From Blasia pusilla (Eukaryota > Marchantiophyta > Marchantiopsida > Blasiales), in the NCBI GenBank assembly GCA_050084515.1, contig CM114272.1, forward strand, positions 62,372,001-62,436,000: a stretch of DNA of 64,000 nt, written 5' to 3'. Below the pieces are notes generated by a model that saw nothing but the letters and a program-made list of their open reading frames with translations, ran no database searches and was not told where the DNA came from. The first letter of the stretch is position 1. Each line of letters opens with the position of its first letter. A program made the translations under genes and the position numbers. Shown here one piece after another: positions 58,073 through 64,000 of the stretch.

Positions 58073-58717
58073 GTGTGGATTCCTCATTTTGGCCACATAT
58101 CTGATCCTTTGTATGAGTTGTTGAGAAAGAAGAAGAAGTTCACTTGGGAGAAGAAGCAAAGAGCAGCAATGATGCAGTTGAAGGAGGCATTGAAGTCGCC
58201 ACCAGTTCTACGACAAATGAGCTACGAATGCGGACGACCTATTATCATCACAGTGGACACTAGCCCTATTGCTATCGGATGGGCAGTTGGGCAGGATGAC
58301 GCGGAAGGAAGAAGATTTGCGACAAGGTTTGGAGCTCGTACACTTACGGAACGACAAAGGAGGTACCCTCAGGTGAAGAGGGAGCTTTGGGGAGTTGTAA
58401 CTGCAATGAAAGCTGAGAAGGAGTATCTTATGGGAGCCTATGTATTGCTTGAGGTTGATTGTCTACCTTTGTTAGGTATGATTGCGAATTGTACGACTCC
58501 AGATATAGCCATGCTACGTTGGATAGCCTACATTAGGTCCTTGAATCCACAATTGAAGCATATAGCTGGGAAAGAGAACTCAATAGCTGACATGTTGTCT
58601 AGAGCTAGATTTAGTGAAGAAGAAGATATGGAGGCAACTGAGATAGATGAGGATGATGCACATGTGTGGCGAGTGTTATCTCAAGAACGAGGTGGCATAG
58701 AGGATGTTCTAGCGTGA
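58073..58717 (+). pseudogene. RNase H of the nested gypsy element
   Basis: An uninterrupted frame of 214 codons continues RT after a single TAG (58070-58072): WIPHFGHISDPLYELLRKKK, RPIIITVDTSPIAIGWAVGQ, YPQVKRELWGVVTAMKAEKE and HIAGKENSIADMLSR. It ends at 58717, where B sequence resumes. No integrase follows. Confidence 0.88.
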
Positions 58718-59109
58718 TCTAGTCTCAACTGTACAGAAAACTTCTCCCGTGTCATGAATTGAGACCTATCATTGGCTCCTCCAAGTGATGTTTGAATATG
58801 GAATGAGCAAGGCTCAAGCTCTGACCTCCGAATACCCAAACCAATACATGCCGCCTTTCCCAACATCAAAGTTTGGGCACCAGAGTCTAACGAGACTCTA
58901 TCTGGTCTATACACTTGTCCTGTAGGACTCACCAATGGGAAGATCCCACTCTGGTTGTCCAACATACATACACCAGGTGTAAGCCTCTCACGATCAATGG
59001 CTGGCCGGGCCGGTAATGCATCCATCTTCGCATTCTTTGCTGTCAAGTAGCATTGATACTCAATGCTACACGACATAGAGGGTCGCTCCACCGCAACACC
59101 CTCATCCAC
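58681..59109 (-). pseudogene. aspartic protease of element B
   Basis: The minus frame contains PDRVSLDSGAQTLMLGKAAC, with the DSGA active site, and QTSLGGANDRSQ. It ends at the insertion border. It lies between the gag knuckle and the methyltransferase in the original element. Confidence 0.8.
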
Positions 59110-59555
59110 CTCAACACGTGTAGCAATAACACCCCATGTTCACACAACGTGGTCGCTAGCTGAAATACATGAGCTAAGTCAACTCCTAAAGCCATCGCTC
59201 GTGGCGAAAATAATGGGGATCCCAACACGGTTGCCATCCACAATATGATGGATGTTGCATCCGTGTCTACTACACGCGATATAGATGCCTCGGCCCCCCA
59301 CAAGCCGGCTCAATAGGGTGCGTAGGAACCATGGATGGAGTCCTAAGCACCTCAGACAACAAGAATGACCGGGAAGCCTAGCCGCCTCGGCCTCACCCCT
59401 CTGTGGGTCCAACTCCACAATAGCATCACATGGCTCTGACGCTCGAGTGGCTCCTCTCATAACTGCAATTGATGCCTCAACCTGTCTTTGCACTTGCCAT
59501 ATAAGAGAGATCATCCCCTCCATAAGAGGTGGAAGCCCCTACTCCCGAACCCGAT

Positions 59556-60862
59556 CTATCTTTGGATACCACCATAGTAGCCAACTTCTGCTCCAATCTG
59601 CTCAATCTCGCGCACCATAGTCGACTCTGTCGTAGTGGTAGGGGTAGCCACCGTAGGCTCTCCAACCACCGGTCCACCTCTACCACCTCTACCACCTCGG
59701 CCTCTCGGAGCTACTCCACCATGGCCGCGGCTTGATCTCAACTCTGGATGAAGATCAAAGCAACGCTCTCGAGGATGACCTGGTCTCCCGCAATGATCAC
59801 ATAGAGTTGGAGCCGACTGAGGCCCATCCTCCAAAGTCCGTCTCCCATCCTCTTGGGGACAAAACTTCCTAACTTGATCACCATCACATGTCCAACATGA
59901 CTGTCCTTGATGCGGGGCAACAAATGAAGGCAATAGTCTCTGCGCAAGTGTCCCTCTAGGACTTGACTGAGGTCGTGTATACCCCCCATGACTCCCACTA
60001 CTACTACTACCACCACCACTACTACGAGACTGTGAGGTGGGCGGCTGAACACAAGAAGTAGTAGTTGTATCCCTACTGAATGCGGATGTCACCACTCTCT
60101 CTTTCACCATGTTAAGCTCAATCTTCTCAGATAGAGCAAACACATGGGTCAATGTGGGTGAATCATCACTCATAAGAGTAGCATCACCTACCCTACGGCG
60201 CAAATCTCTATCCAAGATCCCATACCAAAACTGGACTCGCTGATCCGCATGATCACACCTAGGTAATCGAAATCAGCGCCGATACGAGTGTATGCCTCAC
60301 GAAGACTCTCACCAGTCTTTCGCTCAAAGTCCTGAAGATTCCTCAACTTCTCCGTCTTCACTCCCTCATAGTTCTTCTTCAACCTCTTGAAGAACTCTGC
60401 AACCGGGCTGAACGATGGTGGGGCACTAGTACCTCCACTAGTACCCCCACTAGTACCATCACTAGTACCCCCACTCCGGCTCGTACTCGTACCACTCAAC
60501 GTCGGGCCGGGCCGGGCATAGTAGGAGCACTACTACCAATACCACCATGGGTGATAGACACATAGCCTGGAGACCAATATTGTCCACGCCTCAATCTCAA
60601 CAACATGGTCTTTCCTAAACTCATGGTAATCATCCATGGGTGGTCCTTCCAAGTGCTGAAACAACCCCTTCCAAGCCAAGAAGGGTGTAAACAACGTGGC
60701 GTTCCTCAACATCTGCATATCACACCTCGTATCAAACTCTTGCATGAAGTCCTCCAACTCAATGGTGCCCACTTTGCACCGAGTATCGTCATGTGGGCCC
60801 TTCATGGCCCCATATCCACCGTCCATGTCCCAAATCAATGGAGCCGCAACACTTGATAACAA
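59556..60862 (-). pseudogene. gag and zinc knuckle of element B
   Basis: 60862-60533 has FLAWKGLFQHLEGPPMDDYH; 60499-60188 has AEFFKRLKKNYEGVKTEKL and a threonine/glycine-rich repeat (GGTSGGTSGGTS). 60215-59556 carries two cysteine clusters, CWTCDGDQVRKFC and the CCHC knuckle CDHCGRPGHPRERC, then an RGG-like stretch (RGRGGRGGRGG). The two halves are in different frames. Parts match gag of element A. Confidence 0.8.
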
Positions 60863-62500
60863 CGTAGAAGACTCGGTGTTTGGAACACCTCGTCCTCCTC
60901 TTCATCAACCGTCGGAAGTGGAAAAGGTAGCCGATACCTAAATCCACTCCGTGTGAAACCACCACTGTCCGCACCACGGTCCCCAACCAAACCACCCGAC
61001 AGCTCCGTGATGACCAACGCCGATGCCGCACCACCACCAAATTACCAAGTGACGTCGATGTCGCTATACTATTCTAGCTCTACTAGCTATGGGTGTAGGC
61101 AACCTAACTTGTTATCACCACAAGAATCCTCCCACGGTCTACTCGTCATCCCTCCACCTCACTACCGGTAGCTTTTGGGAGTAACACTACTCTGGAAATC
61201 AGCGTCAACCCTAACAATGGGCGCGCAAGCAAGAAGCAACGATGGAGGGGATCCAAACACAAGAAGTCCAACGACAACCCTCCAATCGCAAATGGAAATC
61301 AAGGTAACACAATCCACCAAACGTGGTGCCCCCTGAATCCACAAAATCCACCACACAATTCTAACGCAATAGCTACTCCGCCGCGGGTCGATGACGTGCT
61401 AGTCAAACTCGCAGCACCTGAAAATATCACCTGCATGGAGAAGCTACACCGTACTATGCGCTAGAGGTACATCAACCAAAAACCTGAGATGCATAAAGCG
61501 CCTAACACATCTCCGAACAACACCAAATGAGCTACAACAGTGTGTACACTGGCATAGTTAAGAACTCAGCAGTTAAGCGTCCTCCAGGCAGAATAGCCCA
61601 AAGATGGGTGACCAGTTATGCAACACTCAAATCCCAAATCCTGCAAAAATTGCCTCACGCCCAAGCAAGCAAGCTTGCTTGCTTGCTCCTTGCTCCTTAC
61701 TCCGCCTCTCATGCCCACTCGCCCCGAGCTACCACGAGTTGCCTCGAAGCCTCAAAACGCCGAGACATGCCCCTATCGCCACGCTTCGCCATGCTTCGCT
61801 ATGGAGAGAGGCCCAACCAGGGCACCCCCAATGGGATAGGCGTCTCCAACAATGAACGAGTCACCAACCAACCATCCCCTCCGATCCGCTGTCCACCATA
61901 GCCAGACCTTGAGCTAGTCCGCGAAATTTAGATCAGAAATTACTTCACAAATCCGTGACCGAAATCAAATCTGTTTCAACAGAATTCAATTGACCACCAT
62001 AGCTATCTCTCCACAAAAAATCAGCTACAACCGAGCTATGTACTCCGAGCTAAAAATCAGACAAACTTGCTGTCCATACACCTCCAGAATCGCAAATCCC
62101 ACAGCGCTTCCGCCAAGTTTCATGCACGCAGAAATCCGCAACGCTCCACACATGAGATCAAATAGCTTCACTTGAGATCACAATACAAGTAGCAATAGGA
62201 ACCTCTCACCCGATCTGGATGAACTTCAACAGAGCTTCCGCACTCCAAGCTCTCCACATTAGAAAACCGTCGAACACAAACCAGAATCTTCAATCCTTGA
62301 TAACTTCCAACTCCCTTTGAAGAAATCCGGCGATCTAAAGCGCGTTGGAAAGCTCTCAGCAAGGTGCTTCTTTCCCAACCAACCACGCACCAGATTCACA
62401 CCTCCAACATAGGCCACAAGCCACGAACATCCACGGCTGAGTACACAATCAACCCTAACCAGATCCTACTGATCTACAATCGAAGCTACCATCGATCTAC
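60863..62500 (-). other. leader of element B, no coding domain recognised
   Basis: Open frames are short and without family similarity. A 22-bp palindrome of aagc/gctt repeats lies near 61664-61686. Position between LTR and gag makes it the element's untranslated leader. Confidence 0.5.
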
Positions 62501-62801
62501 TCCACTTCTTTGAGTGAAATCCGTGAAAGACCTACTGTCATAAAACACGTATAGAATCATATACAATTGAGCCAGACCCACTCCACGATGGGAGAATCTA
62601 GGTCGAAGCTTGCGGAAAACACCATAGCCAAGAGCTCTACTCACTACCAAGGCTAACTCCCAACGCAACAGACTCAACTCAAAGAGCTGACTGTTTTTTG
62701 AGTGCACTCCACCTTATATCCTCCAACCTAAGAGCGGGCCCTACTGGGAAAGTCACCCCCAACCCTATGTATGGAACCGCATCTCTACCAAGCCACTACG
62801 G
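62501..62801 (-). repeat. LTR part of element B (promoter end)
   Basis: gaaatccgtgaaagacctac through aagccactacgg matches 18721-18978 with few differences. It includes 'actccaccttatatcctcca', whose complement could be a TATA-like element for minus-strand transcription. Confidence 0.78.
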
Positions 62802-62812
62802 TGTCGTATAGT

Positions 62813-64000
62813 AAAATCAACCGGTGTGTAAACTCCTTTGTCATTTAGTGTTAGATAGAGTTTCATTAGTATTAAGTAAATTGGCTTAGAAAAAGGAGAT
62901 TCTTATGTTTAAACCTCTTTTATGCAGGCCCAACTTTAGGAAAAAGAGGTAATAAATAAAAGATGACTTTATAAAAGTAAAGTAGTTGCTTTAATGAAAA
63001 GCAAAAGTAGTCTTTGTTGGTGGCTAGGTTAGTTTGGGTAATTTGGAAAATATCATGTGGATAAAAAAGGATATTTTGGAAGAGATAAGAGGAAATCTAC
63101 TTGTGTCAAAATGTGATTGGCTAAGCCTTGAGAGGAAGCCATGTGGCACAAGATAAGATAAGCTCTATTTCGTACTCTTGTGGATCCCTTGTGAGTATAT
63201 AAAGAGGAGCGACCTTCAAAGGTTCATCACCTTCTATTCCACATCTTGAGTCTCTCATGTCTCTCTTGAGTGTATGGCTTTGGGATTGCTTGCTCTTCCA
63301 ATGAGAGTGGATCACCCCTCTTGGAAGAGTAACTTGATCATGGTCTATTCTTCGAGAGGTTTCTAGAGTGTGGTGTGTGTGTGTGTGTGGGGATGAGAGG
63401 TTTGTCACCGTAGAGGAGTTTAGTCATACTAAAATAGCGGATGTTTTGGCTTGTTACTTTCCCAATGAGAGTGGATTACCCCTCTTGGGAGAATAACTCC
63501 ACCAAAACCCATTCTTGAGGAGAGTAGAGAATGTCATCAAGCATGGATAGGGGTGGAGCACTAGTGTGCCCGACTTTCCTTTCCTCAATCCTTACCATGT
63601 CAAGGTACTCTTTGTAGATAGACACTAGTTCACTCGCTATTTAGTTTATCACTTTGGGGAGGCGTTCATGAATCAGGTCATGCAATCTCCAACTCCGGTG
63701 ATTCTTCCTATCGTCACATATGAAATGATATGGGATTGTACTTTGTATGTCATTATATAGCGATCCATGGATGTCAATAGGCCTGGTCAAGTAGGGTTTA
63801 ACACTAGTTGTGCTATCTTCCTCGTGTATAAGCGTAAAATAGTTTATAGGGATTTTATAGTTAGGAATTTCGGGGTCCGATGTTACAAAGAAGTGATCGC
63901 CTCGGCACTTCCATTTGTGATACCTGTCGTGAGAGAATGGAGAGTGTACATCATAATTTTGTATTGAAAAAGGAGAACTTATTAGAGAGTTCACCTTGCA
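62813..64000 (+). other. LTR-like sequence and uncharacterised DNA at the right edge
   Basis: 62856-62935 resembles 34764-34850 (gagtttcattagtattaa-type). A TATA-like gagtatataaagagg lies at 63193, followed by a short direct repeat (ccaatgagagtggatcacccc at 63298 and ccaatgagagtggattacccc at 63461) and a GT run near 63372. This is consistent with an LTR, possibly the far end of the interrupted copia element, but no partner was found. No gene is supported from 63640 to the end. Confidence 0.4.

Larger units (their letters stand above)
54310..58717 (+). mobile_element. nested Ty3/gypsy gag-pol without LTRs or integrase
   Basis: Gag, protease, RT and RNase H of a different gypsy lineage lie on the plus strand inside minus-strand element B. 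Both flanks are B sequence. The frame ends after RNase H and no integrase or LTR is seen, so the copy is truncated or was inserted as part of a rearrangement. It is less decayed than its neighbours: long open frames are broken by only a few stops and frameshifts. Confidence 0.82.
51449..62812 (-). mobile_element. Ty3/gypsy element B with methyltransferase domain, minus strand, itself interrupted
   Basis: On the minus strand, in order: LTR part (62510-62801), leader, gag (60862-60188), zinc knuckle (59750), protease (58880), methyltransferase (53936-52950), linker and reverse transcriptase (52727-52085), an inverted RT copy, and the other LTR end (51449-51550). A plus-strand gypsy gag-pol (about 54310-58717) separates protease from methyltransferase. 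RNase H and integrase are missing. The two LTR parts are joined in a solo LTR at 18613-18980, which supports the borders. Confidence 0.8.

Noticed and set aside
63641-63994. 117-aa minus-strand open frame at the right edge
   Set aside because: No domain, no splice partner, and similar-length frames on the other strand; not supported as a gene.

Overview
The window is nuclear DNA of a green plant, most likely a land plant. Evidence: two intron-rich host genes with plant-type proteins and clean GT-AG introns, a short run of the plant telomere repeat TTTAGGG, and plant-type Mutator, Ty3/gypsy (chromovirus) and Ty1/copia elements. The species cannot be named from sequence alone; the mobile element repertoire would fit a seed-free plant, but that is a weak inference. 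No bacterial-type operons, rRNA, tRNA or CRISPR were seen.

Layout. (1) 125-6937, minus: first 15 exons of a SCY1-like pseudokinase/HEAT-repeat gene (SCYL1 type), intact but running off the left edge. (2) 8445-26177: a complete 17.7-kb Mutator-like element (MULE) with ~90-bp terminal inverted repeats and a perfect 9-bp target duplication TGTGAAAGC (8436-8444 and 26178-26186). It carries a MuDR-type transposase (20848-25869, minus) and a second multi-exon gene of unknown function (9116 to about 14745, minus). It is filled with repeat arrays of different lengths and ages that share the core AGCCGCC, some inside introns of its own genes. A solo LTR (18613 to about 18980) sits inside it. (3) 28021-33868: a decayed chromovirus with chromodomain, its protease and most of its reverse transcriptase deleted. 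(4) 34325-35800: copia fragments and an LTR copy. (5) 37581-40520, minus: an intact six-exon glucuronokinase gene. (6) 41586-62812: a nest of retroelements. A copia element is interrupted first by gypsy element A (42411-50690, plus) and again by gypsy element B (51449-62801, minus); B is itself interrupted by an integrase-less gypsy gag-pol (about 54310-58717, plus).

Two things stand out. First, elements A and B belong to a gypsy family whose pol carries a cytosine-5 DNA methyltransferase domain between protease and reverse transcriptase; A also ends in a decayed PHD finger after integrase. That is a possible chromatin writer plus reader within one retroelement. Retroelement-borne methyltransferases have been reported before in charophyte algae and dinoflagellates, so the combination and distribution are the novel part. 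Second, the MULE combines transposase, an accessory gene of unknown function and more than 70 copies of one short motif. This resembles in design the Arabidopsis VANDAL MULEs, whose accessory VANC proteins bind short motifs repeated in their own noncoding DNA and remove silencing. A functional link here is inference only.

The host genes look functional. The retroelement ORFs are all broken, often by TAG codons at glutamine positions.
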